From NCBI RefSeq assembly GCF_020360975.1, contig NW_025408683.1:434001-498000 (forward strand): a stretch of 64,000 bases of DNA, given 5' to 3'. Shown here piece by piece: positions 47,401 through 57,965 of the stretch; the first letter of the stretch is position 1; each line of letters opens with the position of its first letter. The stretch is from Hirsutella rhossiliensis (lineage: Eukaryota; Ascomycota; Sordariomycetes; Hypocreales; Ophiocordycipitaceae). Both the position numbers and the translations under genes were made by a program. The notes under the pieces are model-generated. The model saw only the letters and a list, made by a program, of their open reading frames with translations. It did not search any database and was not told where the DNA came from.

Positions 47401-49424
47401 CCCTTAGCGTCTTCTTTAGCACTAATAGCTCTATATATAATATACTATATAGCGGTTTAAATAGTATAGGTAGTTCCTACCCTTTCTTATTAGTATAGAG
47501 TACGATCTTATAGTCTACCCTTAGCTTATATAGGTTAAGCTTATCCGCTTCCTAGGACTTAAATAGCGGTAGGAGGTTATAAAAGCGCTTTAGTATCTAT
47601 TACTATAGCTTAAAGGGCGACTTTAGCTTCTTTATTTAAAGGGCCTTATCGATATCTACTAGGCTAACTATATAGACCGCTACGTTAGCCGCTACTTAGC
47701 CTTGCCCCCGCTCTACCTATTATACGGTTCCTATAAAGATAGAAGTAAGGACTTCTTATACTAAGTATAAAGCTCGCACGCTTAGTCCTATACTTATAAA
47801 ACCGTCGTTATAGTAGACCTACTATTATATAGGCCTAAACTATAGCTTCCTTTAGTATAGAACTAAGTATAACTCTATATATAATAACTAAGGTTTCCCT
47901 GGGATTAAGGGAAACTCTAGTTAAGGGATTATATAGGCTAAGATAAGCTTATAGTAACCGTTAACCTTTATAGCTAGCTATATAATGCCCTTAATTACTA
48001 TACCCTCTATCGCGCTTAAGGCGCTCTTTACTTACCTTAAGGTAATCTTTTCTACTAGTACTTATATCTCTTATATAAGCGCCTTATTAACTATAGCGTA
48101 GTACTAGTAGCCCTTATCTATAAAGGTAGTAATAGGTAAGGAGTTATTAATTATAACCTATATTAAAGTAGGCTCTTCTTTTATATAGTCGGATAATTCT
48201 TCCTTCTTTTTTACTAGTACTAGTAATTAGGGCTCTAGAGCCTATTTTTACTCTAGAGCTACTCTTTTTCCTCTAGGCCTAAGGGGGCGGAGTCCTCTTC
48301 ATTATCTAAGGTAAGGAGCGGTTCTATCTTCGCTACTTAAACCGCTATAAGCCGCTTAGCTAAAAAGAAGGGGCATTTTAATATAAAGTATATAGATACT
48401 CTATAATATAAGTAGCGGCCGTTAGCCTTCCTCTTCCTAATTTCCTCGCTCGTTACCTACTTCGCTTACTACTTAAAGTATAGGGCGGTATAGGGGGTAG
48501 TCGATAGCGTCTTCTTACCGCGTCTAGCCCGGTTTATATAAGTAGCCGATATTAAGGTATCCCTATCTATATTAATAGCCGGTTATTTATCTTATATAGG
48601 GGCGGTAATCCCGTCGCCGCTATATAGCGTACGCTTATAAAGCTTTTAGAAACGCGGCGTCTACTTATAGCCCTAAGCTACCTTTATTAACCGGCTTATA
48701 TACTCGCCGTAGTTAGTAGGTATAATTATAGGGATAAGTAGCTCCTATAGGGCTAGCGTAATTAAATTCTATAGCTATATAAGCTTCGCGCTATCTTCTT
48801 ATACTATAGTCCCTGCTACTTATAAGAGCGTTTCTTTAAAATTAGGAAGGAATTTACTAAAGGTTTATCTGTCTCTCTACTTAAGGGTCTATAGCCTATC
48901 TTACGCCTTCTCCCGCTCCTATACGTTGCCGAACGTATATATAAGGTATTAAAAGAAGTCTTATAGATCGCGTTTGCCCTTAGGGCCGCCCTTATCTTAG
49001 AATCCGAAGATCCGCCGTATCTAAGGCTCCGGCAATATATAGAGGAGCGAATACCACGCTATATCGCGATAGCTATTTAGGCCCTATTTCTTATTAGTTA
49101 TAAACTTCGTCTATAGCCGGCTAAGGAAGAAGTAAAAGGACTCCGGCTTACTATCTTAAGTCGGCTAAGGGAGCGGCTTCCTTATCGGTAGTATCGCCGC
49201 TATAACTAGCGTTATAGAGGTCGTAGGGGTTAAAGCCGGTCTCGTAGACGGCTTCCTTAGTATAGCGAGAACCTTATCCTTCTCGCTAGCCGTCGCGCTT
49301 TTAATCGCTTCTAAGATAGCTACGATACTTCCTATCTATCTAGGGAGGGGCGGAGTGCTTCCTTAAGGGGGAGGCGCCTACTTTAAAGAGATATCTATTA
49401 GATCTATTAATTAATAGCTTATAC
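44480..49424 (-). mobile_element. GypA full-length chromovirus gag-pol, RIP-degraded
   Basis: Minus-strand order: gag (about 48,100-49,380), protease, reverse transcriptase with YIDN at 47,000-47,011 (ancestral Y-x-D-D) and VKYLGFII near 46,850, RNase H (about 46,250-46,800), integrase with a degraded HHCC finger and core (about 45,000-45,900), then a chromodomain-like segment near 44,500-44,690 (FKVKEI...ARxKKVSKGKR, then VLIKxRRY). A C-terminal chromodomain places it among Ty3/gypsy chromoviruses, whose integrases tend to direct insertion to heterochromatin. The second catalytic Asp of RT is Asn. Stops are frequent throughout. Confidence 0.83.
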
Positions 49425-49610
49425 TATTACGGAGTAAGTAAAGGCGTACGCGCTAGTGCTATCTATAAGATAATATTAATAAGCTATATAGAGCTCTCTT
49501 ATACGCGGCTAGCCTATATATATATATATAGGATCCGGCCCTCTATATATAACTATATAGCTTAGGCTATAGCCTAAGCTTATAACCTATAATAGTTAAA
49601 GACTCTTATA
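49425..49610 (-). repeat. GypA 5' LTR (full-length copy)
   Basis: 186 bp, TATTACGGAG to ACTCTTATA, followed by the target duplication CTTAT (49,611-49,615). It retains CG where the other copies have TA. Confidence 0.92.
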
Positions 49611-49630
49611 CTTATATCTTTTATTATAAG

Positions 49631-49760
49631 AAGTATAAGTATAAAGAGGTAGGGCTTATATTAGCCCTCTTAGCTAAATAAAGATTTAGTCTTATATAAA
49701 TAATAATACTTTTTAGCTAAGAGGGCCTATATAAGCCCTACCTCCTTATACTTATACTTA
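49631..49760. repeat. Foldback/MITE-like element with ~50-bp arms
   Basis: The left arm 49,631-49,679 (AAGTATAAGTATAAAGAGG, AGGGCTTATATTAGCCCTC, TTAGCTAAA) is mirrored by the right arm 49,711-49,760, separated by a spacer of about 32 bp. The arms differ by only a few bases. No coding capacity. This is consistent with a miniature inverted-repeat element or another foldback; a target duplication is not obvious. Confidence 0.65.
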
Positions 49761-50279
49761 TATACCTAAACTAGCCATACGCGCTTAATATACTATAAAG
49801 TAATTCCTTATATATTCTCTTAAATTATATAAATCGCTTAATTTATTTAAATAATATATCTTTATAATAGTTATAAGATATATATATATTATAGCCTAGC
49901 TAATAGCTTAGTATAAGCTATATAAGCTATATAGGCTATATAGCTAAGATAACCTCCTTTATTAATAAAGCTAGTATAGCCCTCCCCCTTTTACTTTATT
50001 TCTTTTAAGATCCCCTTACTTATATATTTATATATATATATAATCTTTTATATAATAGCTAGCTAGAGCTCTAACTACCTCCTCTTTATAGCTCGTCGAT
50101 CTTAGCTTATATATATATATAGCGTAAGCTAGCGTTAAGATAGTAGGTACTACCTTAACTTAACCGCGGTAGCTACCTCTATATACTTCTTTCTCTTCTT
50201 AGCTATAATACTAGCTTAAAAGTATTATTAAATTAGTCTTAGTATAGCTCTAAGTCTTAAGGTATAGGTTATTACGAAC
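49761..50279. other. AT-rich spacer, nothing recognised
   Basis: RIP-scarred sequence with TATATA runs; no LTR, coding relic or inverted repeat seen. Confidence 0.6.
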
Positions 50280-50745
50280 CGTGGCCTAATTTCGTAGTTC
50301 TTAGAGATATCCCTCAGCACGAGGGACTAAGGAAGCTAAAAAACAGGTTTTAAGGAAGGAGCTAAAAGGAGGTATAGAGAGAAGGGTAGGAGTAAGAGGG
50401 GAAGTAAAAGTAGCGATTGCTTCCTATAAAGGTAGCGAGAGATAAGACGGATATACCGGCAACGGCTAGAAAGGAAGGGAAAAACCGGCAAAAAGCTCGG
50501 TAGTTAAGAGGATATTAATAGCTTCTTTAAGTAGGATCTTCTTTATTAATTAAGACGCTAGATAGGTATAAAGAGAGGCGTTAGATAGAGGAAAGAAGGA
50601 TAATTAAGGCAATATAATAATTATTCCCTTACCGTAATTACTGCCCCTATAAGAATTAAATATCTCTACCCTACCTATCCGACCCCTTACTTCTAATTTT
50701 ACCTTTATATATTTTTTATATACTTCTTATATCTCTCTTTACGAG
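50280..50745 (+). repeat. CopA solo LTR
   Basis: A 466-bp LTR in the plus orientation. ATAGGT on both sides (50,274-50,279 and 50,746-50,751) is the likely target duplication, 5 bp plus one chance base. It is less mutated than the other CopA LTRs (CCTCAGCACGAGGG still present), so it is younger or was mutated less. Confidence 0.85.
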
Positions 50746-50751
50746 ATAGGT

Positions 50752-53205
50752 AGGCTAGTATTCTTAGCTATATAAGGCTAGCTATAAAGGCCTTTAATAA
50801 TATTAGGATCTTAGATTTAAAGGAGAAGCTTATTAAGGTCTTAAAAGTAAATATTAGCTTAATTTATATATTAAAGGGGGTCTCTACTAAGGGATTCTTA
50901 TATTACTACTAAAGGTAAATATTATACTTTATAAGTAGGATCTTACCTTAAAGGTATTAAAAGATTATATAGGTATAAGGTAGCCTTTATTACTAAATAA
51001 ATCGCCTTATATAAAAAGGTAGTAGCTATAGCTCTTACTCTTACCCTTACCTTTACTTTAACCTTAGCTTTAAGGGTATCGCGGCTAAGGTAAGCTAGTA
51101 TTACTTAATAAGAAGGTTAACCGTTTAATAAGTAAGTTTAATATTTAGCTTACCTAGCTAATTTTAGCTAAGATAAAGAAGCTACTCTTATACCTTTTAA
51201 GAGGTAGCTTCTTAAAAGTAAGAGCGTTCTTTATTCTTAATTATTTATAGTAATATATTATATAAGTAAAAGATATCGCTAGTACCTATATATAAATATA
51301 ACCTTATATCTTTATATATAGTCTTAACTAAGCTATTAACTCTCTACCTAAAGTTATAATAGTAACTAATATAGTAATAAGCTTACTACTTATACTATAA
51401 TATATATTCCTTAGAAATATATCTTATAATATAGCCTTAGTACTATCTATTTATTTAATTAAGTACCTATTAAGCTAACTAATAGCTTACCTTAGTTAAG
51501 GTATAAATAATAGCCTTCTAAGTAATAAATATACCCTTATAACTATAGTATTTAAGTTATATACTTAAGACGTTATCTTTAGCTTCTTTTTATATAGCGA
51601 CTTAGCTAAGGAAGATATTAATAGGGTTATTAGCTAGATTATTATAGCTATTAATAGCGATACTAATAGCGCTATTAGCGTTATTTTTTTTATTACTACT
51701 AAGCTACTTTTAACGAGATTTAATTCTTACGTTAAAATTAACGTTAATATAATAAATATAAAGTTACTATTATAAGGTAAGGAAAATATATAAGAGTATA
51801 TTTTTAAGGGCCTTTTCTTTATCTATAATAATTATATTAAGCTAGGTACTATAAGATACCTTATAGTTAATAATCTAAGTACTTATAATAATATCTACTT
51901 CCTTTAAGAAAGTTACCTTTAACTCTTTAAGGCTCCCTATAAAAGAAGTAATTTAAAAGCTACTAAGTAAACTCTAGGAAATTACTTAGAAATCCTAGAA
52001 ATAATAACTAAGCGGATTATATAAATATTATATAGAGACTTCCCTTAATAATATATTATATAGGGAATATACTATAATTTCCTAAGTAATAATAGCTCCT
52101 TAAGGATTATATTAATATTTCCTTAAAAAGTTACTATAAGATTATAGTAGGGAAATTATAAAGTAATACCTATACTTACTTAGGGAGAATACTAGGAAAT
52201 ACTACTAATATATTATACTACTATCGTATAATTATAAGATTAAGATATTACTTAGTTAAAGCCCTAAGTAAGGTCTTATACTTACTATAATATATATAAA
52301 AGATAAAGAACCTATTAAATCTTAAGTAAAGAAGAATATAAATAATTATTATTACTCTTACTTTAACTAATAAGACTAATAGCTAGTTTATATAATATAT
52401 TTAAGTATATATAGTAGCTAGTCTATTTAGTTACTTATTAAACTTATACTAGATCTAAGTAAATAGTAAGGTTAACGTACTAGCCTTATACTTAAGGACT
52501 AGTATATAACTCCTAGGAGTTATAGTAGTACTATAATAGGCGGCGGCGCTAAGAGGCGAAAAGAAGTATAGCTATTTACGTTTATATAAGTTATAGGCTT
52601 TAAATAAATAAAGAGATAAAGGGGTATAGTATATACTATCTTTTACTAAGCTTATATTAAGATCGTATCCTTCTTTAGTAAAGAGGTCGCGGTATTTAGT
52701 ATATATACTATAATTATTTTATTCCTTATCGCGTATACTATATATATTAATTAACGCTATCGCTTATATCTAATAGGCTACTACTACCTTTTTCGTAATA
52801 GTTATAAGCTTAAGTAAAGGGGTTACCCTTCTAAGAACTTCCTAGTAACTATATACGTACTTCTTTTAGCTAGCTTAGTATATATTACTTAAAGGCCTAT
52901 AGTTTAAGTCCTAGTAGCGTAATTAAGCGCGGTTTTAGTATAAGGCCTACTTATATAAAAATTCCCTCTATAGTCTAAGATATCTAGGTATCCTAGGACG
53001 AATTAACTTAGTATCCTTAAGGAGGTATATCGCGTATATTATATATATTAATTAATACTATCCCTTATATTTAATAAGCGGCTACTGCTTTTTTTATAAT
53101 ATATCTACTTAGTAAATATAGCTATATTAGATTTAAGGTTATAAAGGAGCTCCGCTTTATTCCTATATAATTAAACTACTTAGTAGAATCCCTTAAAGCT
53201 TAAGC
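50752..53205. other. Deeply RIP-mutated AT-rich block, unassigned
   Basis: Two and a half kilobases of TA-saturated sequence. I could not match it to any other element in the window or see any domain in translation. Inside it, 52,728-52,798 and 53,029-53,100 are two direct copies of the 70-bp repeat also found at 34,563. Confidence 0.5.
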
Positions 53206-53465
53206 TATTATAACTATAGTCTAGCGAACCGCGGGGATTAATATATACTACGAGGATATATAACGTAGAGAGTAAGGAATATTAAACGGACTAACGGGCT
53301 AATTAAATTTAGAGCGACGGGTTACTTTAGCGCTTTAACGCTCCTAGGCGACGGGATTACCTAGTGCTCTCGGCGATCTAAGGAAGCTCTCGAGATATAT
53401 AAGGAAGGAACGGAATACTCCTTTAAATAGATAGCTTAATAGCTTTTAATATATTATTATTAAGA
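53206..53465 (+). repeat. GypB LTR fragment
   Basis: Matches the start of the GypB LTR at 57,278 (TCTAGCGAACCGCGGGGA, then CGGGCTAATTAAATTTAGAG and GATATATAAGGAAGGAACGG). It stops in the TTTTAATAT stretch. It lacks the 41-bp tandem duplication present at 57,397. Confidence 0.78.
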
Positions 53466-56460
53466 TTACGCTAGGGACCTAGCTAGAGGTATCTAGAACT
53501 TTAATATTAAATAGGAGGGAAAAACTAAAGTGCCTAGGGGAAAACCCTCCCCTCTTTTAGTATAGGTCCGCCTCGAACGAGGTCATAGTAGTAGTATATA
53601 GGAAATTTACGCCGGCTACCGCGGACTCCTCCTACGAAATCGCGTCTCGGCGCGGGCCCTCTTAGGCTATAGCCGCTACTATCCTAAGCGGCCGCGGCCC
53701 GGGCTCGCTAGCCTAGGCCTAGGGTTATAGGCAGTAGTCTCTCTCTAGGGGCCCGACTTACGGGCGCCTCTATTTACCCTAGCTCCCGCGTCGTAGCCGC
53801 GTAGCCGCGGTTACGTCGGCTTATCGGTCTATTAGTTAGTAGGGCAGGTAATGTCCGGTTGCCGGGCTAGGCGCTAGTATAGGTCGCTCCTAGGTAAGGC
53901 CGGCTAATCGAAATTCGGTTAGCCGGCTCCGCTAATCGTAAATCGGTTCCCGTCCGGCTACGCGACTTCCCGATTAAGGGCGCGGCGGCCTATATTTACC
54001 CTCTATCTCGTAGTTACTAATTACGCGCGCCCGGCTCGCGCCTATATATACCTACCCTCCCCCCTTAGTTCTATATATACCTCCTCCTATCCCTCTATTA
54101 TCTATCTCTTTCGTAGGCCTAACTATTACCTCGCCTGCCTCGTTTTTATAACTCTAGGTCTCCTTAATACTATATCTAGTTTGCTCGTCGTCGCGTTATA
54201 ATATCTAACTAAGAAGCCGACTTAGGTAGTAGCGGCTCGCCTCCTTTAAAACCCCCTCCTTATAAGAAAGTCGCTATAGTAGTAGGATTAAAGCGCTCTA
54301 TCTTATATTTTACGTATATCGGGCGTCTTACTAGTAAGCTTACTTATAAGTCCTTTACCGGCTATTAAAACTAGTCTTATATATATTAATCTTAGCTTTA
54401 TCCTAGGTCGGTCTTACCTTTAGTATTTTTTACTAACTTTAATAGCTATAAAGGCTAAAGCGTATATCGCTTACGCTAACTCTAACTAGTCTTATTACCG
54501 AGTAAGTAACCCCTTCCCGCTATAGTACTATCTAAGTTCGGTGCTAATCTAAGTTCTAGATTACCTCTAAAAGCGAGGAGGCCGCTAGTACCCTCTACTA
54601 AGTATAGTCCGAGGTCGATAGCCCTTCCCTTATTAAGAGTTCGGTATAAGAGCGCCTTTATTATACTACTCTAGAAACTTATATTTACGCTAGTTAGAAG
54701 GCCCCCGCCGCTAAGGGTAAGGGCGCGTTAAGCGAGTCCGCCCTTAGTTTAGCTACGGTCGCTAAGAATATAAAGACGCTTATATTAGCTTTTACTTATT
54801 TTATAGATAATACCCGCTATATATATAAGTCCTTAGAGAAGTACTTAAGTAAGTTTAGCGACGCTATTAAGACCTTAGCTTAAGTTAGGCCTAAGTTGCT
54901 CTTAGTCGCCCGGAAGACTCTTATAGCGGTTAACGATCTCGCTAACTATTTCTATCCTATTACTAGCGACGGCCCTAATATAGAGGATAGCGGCTTTAAT
55001 CTTACTAGTCTTACTAGGCCCGTTCTAACCTTAATCTTTATTAATAAGGGGAAAGGTAAAGGTAAGGGTAAGGCGGTAGCCGCGTCTAAGGCCCTATCTA
55101 AGGCTAAGGCTAAGGTATCTATGCCCGCGGCCGTCGTAGAGCCGGCTCGGGAGCTAACCGCGTCTCCCTCCGACGCCGAGCCGTAGCCCGGTAGTTCTCT
55201 TAGCGCCGAGCCCGCCTTAAAGCGTCCCCGTCTTACGTCGCCTACCGATCCTACTAACGCTCCTAACTTCCTTTAGTAGCGTCTTTATAGCTATCGCGGT
55301 TCGGTCTTAGCCGAGATTATTACTAGTCTTAACCTCGATTAAATCTATAGTTATAATATAGGCCGTAGCAAACGCCTCTATGCCGCCGCCGGTATAGGTC
55401 CTACCTTAGTATAGACCCCGGTCGTTACTCTATCTCGTAAGCTAGCCGTCTAGGCTAGCTCTAGTTTAGGTTCGGGGTCGGGTCCGTTCGGTCGTCGTTA
55501 GGGTTCTTATAGCGGTAGTAGTCCCCGTACTCCTCGTAAGCCTTAGGTTACTCCCTCCCGTGCTCCGCGTACTACCCTAGGGGGGTCTTATCGTTCCTAC
55601 CGCGATAACGAGGTAGACGTTACTACTAATAAGCTAGGCTAGGGTCGTAGTTTAAGGGGGGCTAGTTATCGGCTCTATCTTAGTTCGGTTCTAGGTTAGG
55701 TCTTATTTAGTTACGGTCTTTCGGTAGTAAGTCTTATTCTATAGCTATTAAGGTCGGTTTAGTTAGGTTATATTAACTCTATTTAGTCTATAGTTTAATC
55801 GGCGAGGTTTACGCTTAGTCTAGGTCTAGTTTAGTTAAAGCTATAGTCTTATAATCGTAAGTCCTCTCCTTTTCTAGGTCGCCTTAATAAGGGAGGTAGT
55901 TAGCTAAGGTAGTCCTAGTTAGGGCCGCTCTATCTTTAGCGCGACCCCGGTTCTATTATCTAGTATATCTACGTATAGCCTCTAAGCTAGGTCGAACTAG
56001 CAGAGCCTACCTAAGCGGAGGAACTATTGCGCTAGCGGCGCTATAGTCCTTTTCCCTTAAAGGCCCGCTCTTACGTTACCTATGTCCTAGGCCTATATTA
56101 AGAGGGACTCCCTCGCCTCTACTATTAGTAGATAGTTAATTATTATATAGTAGATAGTATCCTATCTTTATCTATAGGTATATATTAGCGAAACTACGCT
56201 AGGGACCTATTAGTTAAAGAGGAAGTCGTTAAGCCTAATCTTTCCTATACGTATTTAGGTAATTACCGTGCTAATATACTTAAGGAGGCCCTCGTAATAG
56301 TCTAGCGTTATCGCCTTATTAAACTAAGGCGGGAAGTCGGCGGGGTAGAAGGTAGTCTAGTATTATCGGATCGCGTCTTCCCTAGCGTTCTATCGGGCGG
56401 CCTATTCCTTATTTAGCCTTTTAAGCGACTTAGCTTTATTTAGGAGGTCGTCTATTCTTA
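53466..56460 (+). pseudogene. Gag-like or transposon ORF relic, unidentified family
   Basis: A plus-strand coding relic with fewer stops than in other frames. Before it, two TATATATACC boxes and CT-rich tracts (54,045-54,110) look like a promoter. The segment about 54,750-55,186 reads SLEKYLSKFSDAIKTLA, then an open run with GKGKGKGK; later come a Ser/Arg-rich region (55,480-55,620) and TYLGNYRANILKEALVIV near 56,250. I recognise no enzyme domain. The size and the basic, low-complexity middle resemble a retroelement ORF1 or gag. It abuts LineB, which runs the other way, so it is probably not part of that element. GC content is higher than elsewhere in the RIP-scarred DNA, although CA/TG are still scarce. 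Confidence 0.4.
54896..55186 (+). pseudogene. Longest surviving open stretch of the gag-like relic
   Basis: 96 open codons with no ATG; the first codon is TTG inside a longer relic frame, so this is not an independent gene. The sequence has a helical N-terminal part (LLVARKTLIAVNDLANYFYP), then a Gly-Lys repeat (GKGKGKGKGKA), an Ala/Lys run and an acidic end. The stop is followed at once by more in-frame protein-like sequence (SSLSAEPALKRPRLTSPTDP), so the terminal TAG is probably a mutated codon. Confidence 0.5.
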
Positions 56461-56479
56461 TCTAGCTCCAGACCCCCCT

Positions 56480-57277
56480 TATCTCCTCCGCGAGGGGGGG
56501 TCTGCTTAGAGGTAGTACCGCTAGGGGTCTGCCCTCTCTCTAGCGTCGCCTCCTTTTAAGTATGCCCGCGACCGCGTTAAACGCGCGTCGGATTTAGCCT
56601 AAGAGCCCTAAGTCTTCTAGCCTCCGGAGGGTATCCGTTATTCTTTAGTTTAGGTAGAGGTTAATTAGGGGCACCTATGCCTCCGCTTTAACATAATAGA
56701 CTAAGGTCGCGCGGTAGGCACCCGTTACTACCTAGAGGTAGGCTAACTAGTCCCGGGTAAGGTCCCGCGCGATTCTACGTAGTTTCCCCCCCGCGGGCGT
56801 TATCTTATAGAATATAACTATAGCGTAGGAGATTAGGGACCGGATTACCTTACTATAGACTTCCTTAGCGCGTAGTAGGGTATAGCCTTACGTAGACGCC
56901 GTGAGCCTAGTTAGGGCTATAGTCTAGCGCTTTAACTTCGTATAGAGTTATTTTAGGTGCGCCTTCTAGCATAGTTTCCGGTACACCTAAACCCTTAGTA
57001 GGCGGGCCTCTTAGACCGGGGTTACTACGTTAGCCCTAAGGCGGACCGGCGTCGTTATCGCTTATCTCCTTTATATAAAGTATAGTAATTCGCTCTTTAA
57101 CGGTTCGAAAGTAACCGCGAACTTAGTTACTTATTCCGCGTATACCCTCTAGGCTTCCTCTAGGCGTGCTACTATAGTAGCCTTATTAGGTCCGATACTA
57201 ACTATATTTATATTGTCGGCGAAGCTAACGGTATAAATACTATATATCGTGCTAAGCTTTTTATATAAGGGGGTTAT
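56480..57277 (-). mobile_element. LineB: reverse-transcriptase fragment of a second LINE
   Basis: On the minus strand from 57,230 the frame reads VSFADNINIVSIGPNKATI, then VARLEEA, TKFAVTFEPLKSELLYF and LRANVVTPV, ending with a segment like VYRKLC-KAHLK. This is the palm/thumb region of an I/Tad-type LINE RT; FADN (57,212-57,223) is the catalytic FADD with the second Asp changed to Asn. The 5' part was cut off by the GypB LTR at 57,278. The 3' end is uncertain, near the CCCCCCTT...GAGGGGGG inverted repeat at 56,470-56,505. It differs from LineA in sequence. Confidence 0.72.
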
Positions 57278-57965
57278 TGTTACGACCACGGTCCAGCGAA
57301 CCGCGGGGACCAATATATATTACGAGGTCACGTAACGTAGGGAGCAAGGAATATTAGACGGACCGACGGGCCAATTAAGTTTAGAGCGACGGGCCACTCT
57401 AGCGCTCTAACGCTCTACGGCTAGGATCGCAGGATCGCTCTAGCGCTCTAACGCTCTACGGCTAGGATCGCAGGATCGCTCTAGCGCTCTAGCGCTCCTA
57501 GACGACGGGATCACCTAGCGCTCTCGGCGATCTAGGGAAGCTCTCGAGATATATAAGGAAGGAACGGAACACTCCTTTAGATAGATAGCTCGATAGCTTT
57601 TAATATTATAATTATTACGATCTCTATTACGATCCTATCTTTAATTCCGATTACTTAATTACTTAGTTATAGTCTACGGTCTACGACCTCCGACTTATTA
57701 CTAACGTAATATACTTATTATTGCTTAGACCACGCCCTATTATATCTGCTAATATAAACCCCTCGATAGGTTTATCCCTTAGGAATAACACCGGTCGTTA
57801 TACGTTAAAAGCTCTTATTTAGTGCAATACCGCGTTACTCTAAGCAATATCGCAACTATTAATATACCTATATAGCAAGCTAGATTAACTAACTCTAGAG
57901 CTACTATATCGCCTTAGGATATAATACGCGAGATTATCACCCTTCGATATAAGGTATAGTTACTT
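57278..57965 (+). repeat. GypB 5' LTR
   Basis: Begins TGTTACGACCACGGTCC, with the TG still intact, and ends near TATAGTTACTTA, where gag sequence begins about 30 bp on. Related LTRs are at 6,509, 16,894, 17,506 and 53,206. Confidence 0.85.
57397..57478 (+). repeat. Two tandem 41-bp repeats in the GypB LTR
   Basis: The unit CTCTAGCGCTCTAACGCTCT plus ACGGCTAGGATCGCAGGATCG occurs twice, perfectly, followed by a partial third copy. It is absent from the LTR copy at 53,206. Confidence 0.9.

Noticed and set aside
54190..54420. A third Zn2Cys6-like motif in the gag-like relic
   Set aside because: TAT codons are present, but the spacing (x2, then x9) does not match the Zn2Cys6 consensus.
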